7,968 nt of DNA from an uncultured Lachnospiraceae bacterium. Its GTDB lineage: Bacteria; Bacillota; Clostridia; Lachnospirales; Lachnospiraceae. Below, in pieces: positions 1 through 6,747 of this stretch (position 1 is its first letter; each line of letters begins with the position of its first letter). Below the pieces are notes generated by a model, which saw only the letters and a list, made by a program, of their open reading frames with translations, did no database searches and was not told the DNA's origin. The DNA lies in NCBI GenBank assembly GCA_934371475.1, contig CAKRNX010000103.1, positions 1 to 7,968 of the forward strand, written 5' to 3'. The position numbers and the translations under genes are program-made.

Positions 1-677
1 AAGAAGATATCCGGGTTCTGAGCTGAACCTCTCTGACACGGATGGTTCGGATTCAGGCACTGATCTCTCCATGCCTGGATTGCATCAAAATCAGTCATCT
101 CTTTCAGATCTTCGTAATCCCACTGCTCGATCTTCTGGATCTCATGAGAAGTACGGAAACCATCGAAGAAGTTGATGAACGGAAGACGTCCTTTGATAGC
201 TGCCAGATGAGCAACCGGAGTCAGGTCCATAACTTCCTGTACGCTGGACTCACACAGCATACATGCACCGGTCTGACGACAGGCATATACATCAGAATGA
301 TCACCAAAGATAGACAGCGCATGGCTGGCCAGCGCACGGGCTGAAACGTTGAACACACCCGGAAGTCTCTCACCTGCAATCTTATACAGGTTCGGAATCA
401 TCAGCAGAAGTCCCTGAGAAGCAGTGTAGGTAGTGGTCAGAGCACCAGCTGCCAGAGAACCGTGTACGGTACCTGCTGCACCAGCCTCAGACTGCATCTC
501 TGTAACCTGTACGGTCTGTCCGAACATGTTCAGACGTCCCTGGGTTGCCCACTCATCTGTTGCTTCCGCCATAACAGATGAAGGAGTAATCGGATAAATC
601 GCTGCAACATCAGTAAATGCATAGGAAGCATGAGCTGCTGCATGATTACCATCCATGGTCTTCATTTTTCTTGCCAT
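1..677 (-). CDS. nifJ: Pyruvate:ferredoxin (flavodoxin) oxidoreductase, N-terminal part (3' end outside window)
   Basis: This cytoplasmic iron-sulfur, thiamine-diphosphate enzyme oxidises pyruvate with CoA to acetyl-CoA and CO2, reducing ferredoxin; it is central to anaerobic fermentation. The 225 codons seen are the pyrimidine-binding domain I. The protein starts MARKMKTMDGNHAAAHASYA and has YPITPSS at residues 28-34 and TEMQSEAGA at 59-67. Thr31, Glu64 and Arg114 fall at the same numbers as the active-site residues described for the Desulfovibrio africanus enzyme. The family is about 1170-1200 residues, so roughly four fifths lies beyond the left edge; nothing seen is broken. The start is set by AGGAGG at 688-693, ten bases upstream, and by the conserved N-terminus. 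It follows the sensing operon on the same strand, but has its own promoter and is probably an independent housekeeping gene. Confidence 0.96.
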   Translation of the reverse strand, partial: MARKMKTMDGNHAAAHASYAFTDVAAIYPITPSSVMAEATDEWATQGRLNMFGQTVQVTEMQSEAGAAGTVHGSLAAGALTTTYTASQGLLLMIPNLYKIAGERLPGVFNVSARALASHALSIFGDHSDVYACRQTGACMLCESSVQEVMDLTPVAHLAAIKGRLPFINFFDGFRTSHEIQKIEQWDYEDLKEMTDFDAIQAWRDQCLNPNHPCQRGSAQNPDIF

Positions 678-707
678 TTGTGTTTTTCCTCCTTATTATT
701 TAGAGAA

Positions 708-723
708 CTGCGGTCTCCCGCAG
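708..723 (-). promoter_or_regulatory. Small hairpin in the nifJ mRNA leader
   Basis: In the minus-strand transcript CTGCGG and CCGCAG form a perfect 6-bp stem closed by GAGA, a GNRA-type tetraloop. It lies 15 bases upstream of the AGGAGG site and has no U-tract, so it is not a terminator. It may stabilise the 5' end of an abundant mRNA or serve as a binding element; the role is inferred. Confidence 0.4.
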
Positions 724-759
724 CCGCTCTCTGTGTACATTTGTCTGGAAATACAAGTT

Positions 760-769
760 CCCATATGGG
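760..769. repeat. 10-bp palindrome at the predicted nifJ transcription start
   Basis: CCCATATGGG is a perfect palindrome covering the predicted start point, just downstream of the -10 hexamer. A repressor bound there would block initiation, so it is a candidate operator, but a palindrome this short can arise by chance and no known family consensus was recognised. Confidence 0.3.
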
Positions 770-772
770 TTC

Positions 773-801
773 ATTGTAACACAAGAGAAATCATTTGTCT
801 A
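773..801 (-). promoter_or_regulatory. Sigma-A-type promoter of nifJ
   Basis: On the minus strand TAGACA (796-801) is followed by a 17-base spacer and TACAAT (773-778), close to the TTGACA/TATAAT consensus. Transcription would start near 766, leaving a leader of about 88 bases before the nifJ start. Confidence 0.7.
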
Positions 802-918
802 TTTCTCCATCCCTGAAAATTCGGCAAAATATTGTACTTTTCGAGATACAGCAGAGTTAGTTTTATCTAATTTCACAATTTTTCCACTATTTTCCAGATA
901 TATGTCGGATGTCATTTT

Positions 919-2481
919 CTATCTGAGTTTTCTGATTTCACTGACAGTAAAACCTGTCGTCTTTTTGAATACCCTGTAAAAATACGTTGTGCTTGCATAT
1001 CCGATCTGGCTGCTAATCTCACGGTTTGACAGATGCGTGGTATGCAGCAGCCGGATCGCTTCCCTCACTCTCAGATCTGTCAGTATTTCCACAAAAGAAC
1101 TGTCTCTTTCCTGCTTAAACATTCTGCTGAGGTAAAATGGACTGATCCTCAGCTCTTCCGCAAGGTCATTCAAAGAAATATCTTCTCTGAATCTTTCGTT
1201 CAGGTAAATCATCGCCTTCTGAATATAAATATTTTCCTGCTGCTGTGATTTTTTCCAGGCAGATACCGTATCTTCCAGACTTCGCGCGGTCCATGCCATC
1301 AGTTTTTCCATGGTGTCCGCGTCTCTTAATCCCGGCCAGAAGGATACCGGTACCGGCAGCTGAATATCCGCTGTTTTCTCCGTTCTGAACAGGGATATGC
1401 CCCCGGAAAACACTTCTGTCAGAAGCAGTGCCATCTGACTTTTCAGCTCCTCTATCCCCCCATCCAGTATCTCCGGATTCTTCATACAGATCTCCCGGAT
1501 CTTCTCCATACAATCCTGTGTCTCTCCTCTCAGCAGATCCCCTGCAATCCCGTCCGCCATGTCTGTAAACAGATAGACCACCTTCTTTTCTTCATCAAAT
1601 CGGAAAAAATATACACCGCTGCGATGGATCTGTCCGAGTGCAATGCCGGCTTCTTTTACTCCAGCCACATATGTGTTTCTGTTTTCCTTATATCTGCTGC
1701 AGGCTACGGAGGCATTTATGCCATTTTCCCGAAGCTCCATCCGCAGATAATCAAAAATTTCCCGCATACTGTCCTGTTCTTCTTCCGGATCTGCACACGG
1801 CGGTTTCATAAAGAATATATAGGAGATGTTCTGATAAAATGCTCCCACAGAACAGCACAGTTCCCGACAGCCGGCTTTTAATATTTCATCTGCTCTCCTG
1901 GGATCCACGCCTTCCTCCTGCCGGAATATCCATGCTGTAAAATAACCTCCTCCGTCTATCTGAGGATTCTCTCTTGCCAGCAGCTCGTGGCACTCCTCAT
2001 CCAGCACTCCGTGTACCAGAGATATCATCCACTTTTCCTCTGCCACCTTTCTCAGGCTGCTCATCAGCGCCAGGCTGTCTCCCTTCTGTTTTTCCGCTTC
2101 ATGTTCCCGGTCAAGCTCCGCGCACACTTTTTTCAGTGCATCTCCCAGTGCCCGTCTGCTTCCGGGCTTGAGCAGATAATCGCTTGCCCCCAGGCGCAGT
2201 GCCTGCTGAATATACGCAAAATCGCTGTATGACGTATTGATGATAATTTTCAGATGCACTTCTTTCATTTTCAGCAGTTCAATCGCTTCCAGTCCTGACA
2301 GTCCCGGCATATTAATATCTACGATAGCAATATCCGGCTTCTGGTCCGTTACGCTTTTCAGCAAACTGATCCCGTCATTCACACTTGGCAGCAGAACCAG
2401 CTCCGGCAGCAGCTCCCGTATTTTATGTTCCAGCGCCACACATTCAATCGGCTCATCGTCCGCAATCATTACCCGGTACAT
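919..2481 (-). CDS. YesN-type response regulator: receiver plus AraC-family DNA-binding domain
   Basis: This 520-residue protein is a cytoplasmic transcription regulator of a two-component pair. Residues 1-120 are a receiver domain with acidic pocket Asp8/Asp9, phosphoacceptor Asp55 (in VDINMPG), Thr83 and Lys105 (in YLLKP). Residues about 145-410 are the poorly conserved linker region typical of YesN proteins. Residues 416-515 are an AraC-type double helix-turn-helix, with DLAEELRISPFYLSRMFKQE as the first unit and the conserved segment around EISSQIGYASTTYFYRVFKK as the second. All phosphorylation residues are present. The start is supported by GGAGAGGA about nine bases upstream and by overlap with the last 13 bases of the kinase gene, suggesting translational coupling. 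The likely targets are its own operon and the divergent esterase gene. No clear terminator follows the stop codon. Confidence 0.93.
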   Translation of the reverse strand: MYRVMIADDEPIECVALEHKIRELLPELVLLPSVNDGISLLKSVTDQKPDIAIVDINMPGLSGLEAIELLKMKEVHLKIIINTSYSDFAYIQQALRLGASDYLLKPGSRRALGDALKKVCAELDREHEAEKQKGDSLALMSSLRKVAEEKWMISLVHGVLDEECHELLARENPQIDGGGYFTAWIFRQEEGVDPRRADEILKAGCRELCCSVGAFYQNISYIFFMKPPCADPEEEQDSMREIFDYLRMELRENGINASVACSRYKENRNTYVAGVKEAGIALGQIHRSGVYFFRFDEEKKVVYLFTDMADGIAGDLLRGETQDCMEKIREICMKNPEILDGGIEELKSQMALLLTEVFSGGISLFRTEKTADIQLPVPVSFWPGLRDADTMEKLMAWTARSLEDTVSAWKKSQQQENIYIQKAMIYLNERFREDISLNDLAEELRISPFYLSRMFKQERDSSFVEILTDLRVREAIRLLHTTHLSNREISSQIGYASTTYFYRVFKKTTGFTVSEIRKLR

Positions 2482-3965
2482 TCTCTGTTCTCCTCTCCTG
2501 CCTGTTCCCCGAAAGGCAGCCTGATCCTGATGCTCGTTCCCTGATGTATCCTGCTCTCAATCCACATCTGTGCCCGTCCCTCATAATACATTTTAAGACG
2601 CAGATATACATTTCCAAGTCCCACTTTCATTCCTTCTCCGCTGTAGTTTTCCATCTGGCTTTCAACAGTGACCCTCGTTTCTTCCGTCATCCCGTCGCCG
2701 TTATCTTCCACTGTCAGCAGCACTGTCTGCTTTTCCGGCTCGTATGCACTGCTGATCCTGATCAGACCGTTTTCTGTGCGCATCCCGACTCCGTGAATGA
2801 TTGCATTTTCCACTAACGGCTGCAGCGTCAGCGCAGGCAGCGATACCTCATGGTACGCCTCTTCCAGATCAAACCGAAACCGTATTCTTTTTCCATAACG
2901 CTGCTCCTGAATCATCACATAATTGCCCAGCTCTTCCAGTTCCTTCTGGAGACTGACAATTTTCCCGGAAAAATCCAGAGAATACCGGAACATCTCCGCA
3001 ATATTCTCCAGCAGTTCCGCCGTCTCATCCGCGTTTTCCAGATAGGCCTTCTCCGCTACCATGTTCAGCGTGTTAAACAGAAAATGCGGATTAATCTGCA
3101 TCTGCAGTTCCTTAAATCTGCTCTCTGTCAGTTCCTGCCGAATCCTCGCATTCTCCTCCACCGCATCAATCTGCTCACCGATCTTTCGGAGCATTTCATT
3201 AAATACCTCTGTCAGATCTTTCAGGTCATCATCCGATCGCTCCGACACAGTCACAGGCTCCCTGATTTCTGTCATCATATTGCTGTGTACCGCCCCGGCC
3301 TTCTGGATCAGTTCCTGCACAGGGTTGGTCACCGCCATCGTAACATCCCTCAGCTGTGCCGCTGCTGACACTCCGTTCAGACACAGCAGCAACAGAAAGC
3401 AAACCAGAATCTGACGCAAAAACAGCATCATCCGCCCTTCAAACGAATTTACTTCCTGCATAATCAGCTGCTGCACTGCGTGAAATCTCTCTGTCAGCCC
3501 ATTTTCTATCTTCTGAGCTGTCTTACTGTATCCCGCTGCCTTTGCATAAGATGCCAGATCTCCCTGGCTGTATCTGTACATTTCTTCATGTATATTTTTC
3601 TGCTGTATTTTCAGGCTTTCAAGCATCTCTCCAATATCCTGCAGCTGCCTGCCAAGACTTGTTTCATGCGTTCCCTCCTGCAGTGTTCTCACAATCTCTG
3701 ATGCCAAATCTGTCATATCTGTACTGTTTTCATAATATTTTTCATCTGCCGCAGTCAAATAAAAATCTATCTGCTGAAGGGAATTTTTCACCAGCTCCGC
3801 ACTCTGACTGCATTCTGAAATCTGTGCATATACGTTCTGATAAGAATGCAGTGAATAAAACAAAAAGAACAGCGACAGCAGTACCATCAGAAAACTGAAT
3901 CCTGATACCGCTGCAAAAAATCCTGTCAGCCTTGTTTTAATTGTTGTCCTTTTTCTACTTTCCAT
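2469..3965 (-). CDS. LytS/YesM-type sensor histidine kinase
   Basis: This 498-residue membrane kinase should phosphorylate the response regulator encoded next to it. Membrane segment 1 is at about residues 15-39 and segment 2 at about 181-204, enclosing a largely helical extracellular region of about 140 residues. A HAMP-like linker and coiled coil follow (about 205-285). The His_kinase domain has the phosphoacceptor in QINPHFLFNTLN (His294). The ATPase domain has LQPLVENAIIHG (Asn387, N box), DNGDG at 421-425 (G1) and GLGN at 449-452 (G2). The extracellular region has no recognised small-molecule domain, consistent with sensing through the neighbouring binding protein. The gene overlaps the binding-protein gene by 40 bases and the regulator gene by 13. 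The start is supported by AGAGGA about seven bases upstream and by a normal basic N-terminus before segment 1. Confidence 0.93.
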   Translation of the reverse strand: MESRKRTTIKTRLTGFFAAVSGFSFLMVLLSLFFLFYSLHSYQNVYAQISECSQSAELVKNSLQQIDFYLTAADEKYYENSTDMTDLASEIVRTLQEGTHETSLGRQLQDIGEMLESLKIQQKNIHEEMYRYSQGDLASYAKAAGYSKTAQKIENGLTERFHAVQQLIMQEVNSFEGRMMLFLRQILVCFLLLLCLNGVSAAAQLRDVTMAVTNPVQELIQKAGAVHSNMMTEIREPVTVSERSDDDLKDLTEVFNEMLRKIGEQIDAVEENARIRQELTESRFKELQMQINPHFLFNTLNMVAEKAYLENADETAELLENIAEMFRYSLDFSGKIVSLQKELEELGNYVMIQEQRYGKRIRFRFDLEEAYHEVSLPALTLQPLVENAIIHGVGMRTENGLIRISSAYEPEKQTVLLTVEDNGDGMTEETRVTVESQMENYSGEGMKVGLGNVYLRLKMYYEGRAQMWIESRIHQGTSIRIRLPFGEQAGEENRECTG

Positions 3966-4969
3966 GACCTTTCCTCTTGTGTCTCTTCCAAAGAACTCCC
4001 CTGATCCTCCACATAGTTCAGCGCATCCTCACCGGTTATATATGCTACTTCCGTATAAATATCTCTGTTTTTCTCCATTCTGCTTTCATGATCTTTCTTA
4101 TCAGCCAGATAGCGCACAGCTTCATATCCCATGTCATACGCTTTCTGAATCAGCATCCCCTCAATCTTTCCCTGTGCTACCAGTTCCGGCACTGGTATCA
4201 GATTATCAAAACAGATCACATGTATCTTTTCTGATAAATTACCGCTCTCTGCCAGTATTCCCACTGCCTGGGATGTGGATGCCTCCGCGCAGAAAATTGT
4301 ATTAATCTCTCCTTGTTCTTCCAGTATTTCCAACAGCGCAGACTGAAATTCAAGTCTATCTGAATCACGGATCAGCGTATCTGCAATCTCCACATTTTCG
4401 TTTTTCTCAAGCATACTCTCAAAACCTCTTATACGCTCGCTCTGGTTTGCACTGTCCAGCCCTGTCGTACAAATCAATATCTTTATTTTCTCCTCATCGG
4501 CAAATCCCAGCACCTGTCTGGCTGCCAGTGCCCCCGCCTGGAAATTGTCACTTCCGATATAGCAGTCTCTTCCGCTCTCCGGCGAATCTGTATCAAGCAG
4601 CACTACAGGAACTCCCTTTTCTGTAATCTCCTTTATTTTCTGATTGATCGCCTCATTATGAGGCTGCCCTACCGTAATAATTCCGTCCGTATGATAAAAA
4701 TCCGTCTCTTCCAGATAGCGCAGCTGTTCCTGCTGATCAAAATATTCCACCGGCTGTATCAGAATATTACATCCAAACTCTTCTCCCGCATCCGCAATCC
4801 CTGCCTTCACATCAGCCCAGTAATACTGAACTGCAGAATTAAGAATGCATACCAGTCTCTTAGCCTCCGGATCGTATGCTTTCTGCACAGTGTTTCCCGG
4901 CATGATCCATATTCCGAAAATCGCCAAGGCAATCAGAGCCAGCCCTGCATAACTATTTACTTTTTTCAT
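3926..4969 (-). CDS. Membrane-anchored periplasmic-type sugar-binding sensor protein (RbsB/XylF-like)
   Basis: This 347-residue protein resembles ribose/xylose-type solute-binding proteins (Peripla_BP_4). A hydrophobic segment at residues 4-23 is followed by a binding-protein fold from about 38 to 315. Characteristic pieces are the DGIITVGQPHNEAI strand-loop, VPVVLLDTDSP, YIGSDNFQAGALAA, SERIRGFESML, a CFDN turn and GMLIQKAYDMGYEAVRYL. The hydrophobic segment has no lipobox cysteine and no obvious signal-peptidase site, so it is probably an uncleaved anchor. No transporter genes accompany it; it heads an operon with a kinase and a regulator, which argues for sensing rather than import. The start MKKVN is preferred because AGGA (4976-4979) lies six bases upstream. 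The longer start at 4984 adds MAGSR and has no ribosome site at a normal distance. The ligand cannot be read from the sequence. Confidence 0.88.
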   Translation of the reverse strand: MKKVNSYAGLALIALAIFGIWIMPGNTVQKAYDPEAKRLVCILNSAVQYYWADVKAGIADAGEEFGCNILIQPVEYFDQQEQLRYLEETDFYHTDGIITVGQPHNEAINQKIKEITEKGVPVVLLDTDSPESGRDCYIGSDNFQAGALAARQVLGFADEEKIKILICTTGLDSANQSERIRGFESMLEKNENVEIADTLIRDSDRLEFQSALLEILEEQGEINTIFCAEASTSQAVGILAESGNLSEKIHVICFDNLIPVPELVAQGKIEGMLIQKAYDMGYEAVRYLADKKDHESRMEKNRDIYTEVAYITGEDALNYVEDQGSSLEETQEERSWKVEKGQQLKQG

Positions 4970-4994
4970 TCTGCTTCCTGCCATTTTCTGTCAT
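4953..4994 (-). CDS. Possible 13-codon leader ORF overlapping the binding-protein start
   Basis: On the minus strand an ATG at 4992-4994 is preceded by GGAG (5004-5007) at nine bases and encodes MTENGRKQNEKSK before a TAG at 4953-4955. It is in a different frame from the sensor gene and ends 14 bases beyond that gene's start at 4969, an arrangement that would let its translation influence initiation of the sensor gene. The peptide is hydrophilic, with no runs of a single amino acid as expected for classical attenuation. So short a frame can occur by chance; the properly spaced GGAG, otherwise unused, is the main support. Confidence 0.22.
   Translation of the reverse strand: MTENGRKQNEKSK
4976..4979 (-). 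promoter_or_regulatory. Ribosome binding site deciding the start of the binding-protein gene
   Basis: AGGAAG on the minus strand begins at 4979 and its AGGA core sits six bases before the ATG at 4967-4969. For the alternative ATG at 4984 the nearest GGAG (5004-5007) is 19 bases away, too far. Confidence 0.6.
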
Positions 4995-5017
4995 TTTTAA
5001 CAGCTCCGATAAACCAT

Positions 5018-5081
5018 GCTGAACAAAAGCGTGCTTTTTCCCCTGCGAGCCACTACTTTGACAGTACAGCTTTTGTTCCGC
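5018..5081 (-). promoter_or_regulatory. Leader RNA inverted repeat with two alternative pairings
   Basis: GAACAAAAGC at 5021-5030 and GCTTTTGTTC at 5069-5078 are perfect 10-base complements; beyond one mismatch, two more pairs and a wobble extend the stem. They lie inside the predicted untranslated leader (about 5096 to 4970) of the sensor operon. The arm at 5021-5030 can alternatively pair with the AAAAAGC element at 5033-5039 to form a tight local hairpin. The two structures exclude each other, as in riboswitch-like or attenuator leaders. No U-tract follows and no known riboswitch class was recognised. Confidence 0.4.
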
Positions 5082-5102
5082 GCGCGAAGCAGTTATGATT
5101 TC

Positions 5103-5131
5103 AGTATAGCAAGATTAATCTTCTATTTCAA
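5103..5131 (-). promoter_or_regulatory. Promoter of the binding-protein/kinase/regulator operon
   Basis: On the minus strand TTGAAA (5126-5131), a 17-base spacer and TATACT (5103-5108) preceded by TGC (extended -10) make a near-consensus sigma-A promoter. The start point would be near 5096. The spacer contains the perfect 12-base palindrome AAGATTAATCTT (5111-5122), which could be an operator. Confidence 0.72.
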
Positions 5132-5160
5132 CGCATCCGTTCACATCACAAAATTATACA

Positions 5161-5236
5161 GCGACTGCAAAAAAAGATAGTTTTCACTGCAATTTTTTCA
5201 GCCGTTCCGCAAAATTATGGATATTTATCATCGCAA
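5161..5236 (+). promoter_or_regulatory. Spaced GCAA direct repeats, candidate AraC-type regulator sites
   Basis: GCAA occurs at 5167-5170, 5189-5192, 5209-5212 and 5233-5236, at intervals of 22, 20 and 24 bases. The first two are part of an identical ACTGCAA, the last two of TCCGCAA and ATCGCAA. Three are followed by A or T runs. Same-orientation repeats about two helical turns apart are the usual layout for AraC-family regulators, one of which is encoded next door. The last copy would sit at the -35 region of the weak esterase promoter. Binding by this regulator is inferred. Confidence 0.38.
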
Positions 5237-5252
5237 TGCTCCATGCTACCAT
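5224..5252 (+). promoter_or_regulatory. Weak candidate promoter of the esterase gene
   Basis: TTTATC (5224-5229), a 17-base spacer and TACCAT (5247-5252) with a TGC extension give a poor sigma-A match, the best found upstream of the esterase on this strand. The weak -35 fits a promoter needing an activator bound at the overlapping GCAA repeat. Other -10 choices nearby cannot be excluded. Confidence 0.28.
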
Positions 5253-5288
5253 ATGTTCATAACAACTTCAGAACTTACACAAACACAA

Positions 5289-5296
5289 AAGGAGGA
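5289..5296 (+). promoter_or_regulatory. Strong ribosome binding site of the esterase gene
   Basis: AAGGAGGA lies six bases before the ATG at 5303-5305. It decides the start at MKHWKK rather than the in-frame ATG at 5243, which lacks such a site and would place 20 extra residues before the signal peptide. Confidence 0.85.
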
Positions 5297-5302
5297 TTTA
5301 CT

Positions 5303-6676
5303 ATGAAGCACTGGAAAAAACTGGCTGTTGCCGCTTCCCTGGCAGGCGCAATGATGTGCGGCTTTAATGCCTATGCCGCAGACTATGATCTGGACGGTTA
5401 CACACAGGAAGAATTTGACGCGCTGGAGCGCACCACTGTCCTGAAATCAGACGAATCTCCCACCGGCTACTATGTCACATTCCGCTATAAAGATCCCGAT
5501 GCCGGCCGTGTGCGGATCTACGGCGAATGGAAATTCTCAGATATCTATCATTCCACTTTCGTAACCAGTCAGAATTTGATGCCGGACGACTGGAGCGACG
5601 GCGATGTAGAATGGCAGACCGATGGATGGCCTACCGCTGAAATGGAACTCAACGAAGACACCGGCGTATGGTCCTATACCATTCCACTCCCTACCGGAAC
5701 ATTCAACTATCGCTTCCTGGTAGGCGGAGCTGACGGTGCCGCTGTCGACGACGCCACCGACGCACAGCTGGTTGCAGACCCTGCAAATACTAATTTCCTG
5801 GCTCCTGATGAAGACACCGAAAATCTCGGCGGCGAACAGGCTCTGACTTCTGTTTATGTTCCATGGGACGGGGAAAAACAGGCAAACACCGACCAGCGTC
5901 CGGAGGAAATGCCGAGAGATACCGAGAATGGTACCGTTTCTTTCGAAACAGCCACAACAGAGGATGGCATCGCAACCTCTTACGGTGTCTACCTGCCTAA
6001 CGGCTACGATGCAGACAGAGAAGAAGCTTATCCGCTTCTGGTCCTGTTCCACGGCGGCGGCGGATATGACGGAAGCTGGTTCAGCAACGGTCTTGCCAAC
6101 ATTCTCGACAACATGATCGCCGAGGGCCGCATGGAGCCCACGATTGTCGTGACCCCCAACGGTTCAGACTTTCCTAATGATAATTTCATGTGGGATCGTG
6201 AATCTATCTGCCAGTTTGTCATCAACGATATTCTTCCTCATATGACTGAAAACTACAATGCTTCCGATGATCCGTCCAGACGTGCGTTTGCAGGTCTCTC
6301 TCAGGGCGGTGCTACCGTTGGATATATGATGTTCACCTATCCGGAGGCCTTTGATACATACGCGTTCCTTAGCGCTCCCTACATGGGTGACACCAACCTT
6401 GATTTCACAATTCCCGAGCTGAAAGATAAGACGATCTTCTTCGGTTACGGTGATTATGACTTCGTTCAGACCAGATCCCTGTACAAACTGTACCCGGATG
6501 CTGACGGCAACATGGTTCGCCTTGCTTCCAGAGAAGAAGGAAGTATCTGGGAATACATGTACGGTCTGGCAGAAGCGGATGTTGATTTTACCTCTATCAA
6601 TTATGCTTACGGTCACCAGTGGGCACTGTGGAGAAAACTGATGGTAAACATCTGCGAAGACATACTTTGGAAATAA
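5303..6676 (+). CDS. Secreted CE1/esterase-D-type carbohydrate esterase with N-terminal E-set (CBM48-like) domain
   Basis: This 457-residue exported alpha/beta hydrolase resembles feruloyl and acetyl-xylan esterases, which cut ester-linked side groups from plant polysaccharide. Residues 1-25 are a signal peptide cut after AYA; Cys19 is not in a lipobox. Residues about 55-145 form an immunoglobulin-like domain like those preceding many such esterases (GYYVTFRYKDPDAGRVRIYG, then WSYTIPLPTGTFNYRFLVGG). The catalytic domain spans about 210-457, with HGGGG (250-254) for the oxyanion region, nucleophile Ser333 in GLSQGG, probable acid Asp384 (or Asp386) in GYGDYD and His438 in YGHQW. The triad looks complete. 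There is no sorting signal or dockerin, so the enzyme is probably released. It is transcribed divergently from the sugar-sensing operon, the likely source of its regulation. The exact ester cleaved cannot be told from sequence; gut relatives include siderophore-esterase-like enzymes. Confidence 0.88.
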   Translation: MKHWKKLAVAASLAGAMMCGFNAYAADYDLDGYTQEEFDALERTTVLKSDESPTGYYVTFRYKDPDAGRVRIYGEWKFSDIYHSTFVTSQNLMPDDWSDGDVEWQTDGWPTAEMELNEDTGVWSYTIPLPTGTFNYRFLVGGADGAAVDDATDAQLVADPANTNFLAPDEDTENLGGEQALTSVYVPWDGEKQANTDQRPEEMPRDTENGTVSFETATTEDGIATSYGVYLPNGYDADREEAYPLLVLFHGGGGYDGSWFSNGLANILDNMIAEGRMEPTIVVTPNGSDFPNDNFMWDRESICQFVINDILPHMTENYNASDDPSRRAFAGLSQGGATVGYMMFTYPEAFDTYAFLSAPYMGDTNLDFTIPELKDKTIFFGYGDYDFVQTRSLYKLYPDADGNMVRLASREEGSIWEYMYGLAEADVDFTSINYAYGHQWALWRKLMVNICEDILWK

Positions 6677-6717
6677 AAAGTTCGCCTTATCCATGTGCAG
6701 ATACACATTCCTAGGCG
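6675..6717 (-). terminator. Probable minus-strand terminator hairpin
   Basis: In minus-strand RNA, CGCCT and AGGCG (6683-6687 and 6713-6717) form an outer stem, ATGTG and CACAT (6693-6697 and 6704-6708) an inner stem, with a 5-by-4 internal loop and a six-base apical loop. Three bases after the stem comes a run of five U (6675-6679), ending at the esterase stop codon. This fits the end of transcripts from the convergent gene at 6894-7748 or of a separate small RNA. Confidence 0.45.
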
Positions 6718-6747
6718 CAGCGATTTAACCGAGTCAAGACCACCCGC

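Noticed and set aside
42..344. Plus-strand open frame of 100 codons
   Set aside because: It lies fully inside nifJ on the other strand, lacks a ribosome site and has no recognisable protein features, whereas the minus-strand translation matches the enzyme's known active-site residues.
861..878. Possible Rex redox repressor site upstream of nifJ
   Set aside because: One half (TTGTGAA on the minus strand) fits the consensus, but the other half matches only about three of seven bases and the site is some 60 bases upstream of the -35.
5058..5063. Perfect TTGACA on the plus strand as a -35 of the esterase promoter
   Set aside because: There is no -10-like hexamer at 16-18 bases; the sequence there is the GC-rich CGCGCG. 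The nearest TATGAT is 30 bases away.
5243..5302. Upstream in-frame start adding 20 residues to the esterase
   Set aside because: The AAGGAGGA at 5289-5296 is correctly placed for the ATG at 5303, which also gives a standard signal peptide.
5537..6052. Minus-strand 171-codon frame inside the esterase gene
   Set aside because: It is the complement of a clearly coding plus-strand gene with an intact catalytic triad, and has no start signals of its own.
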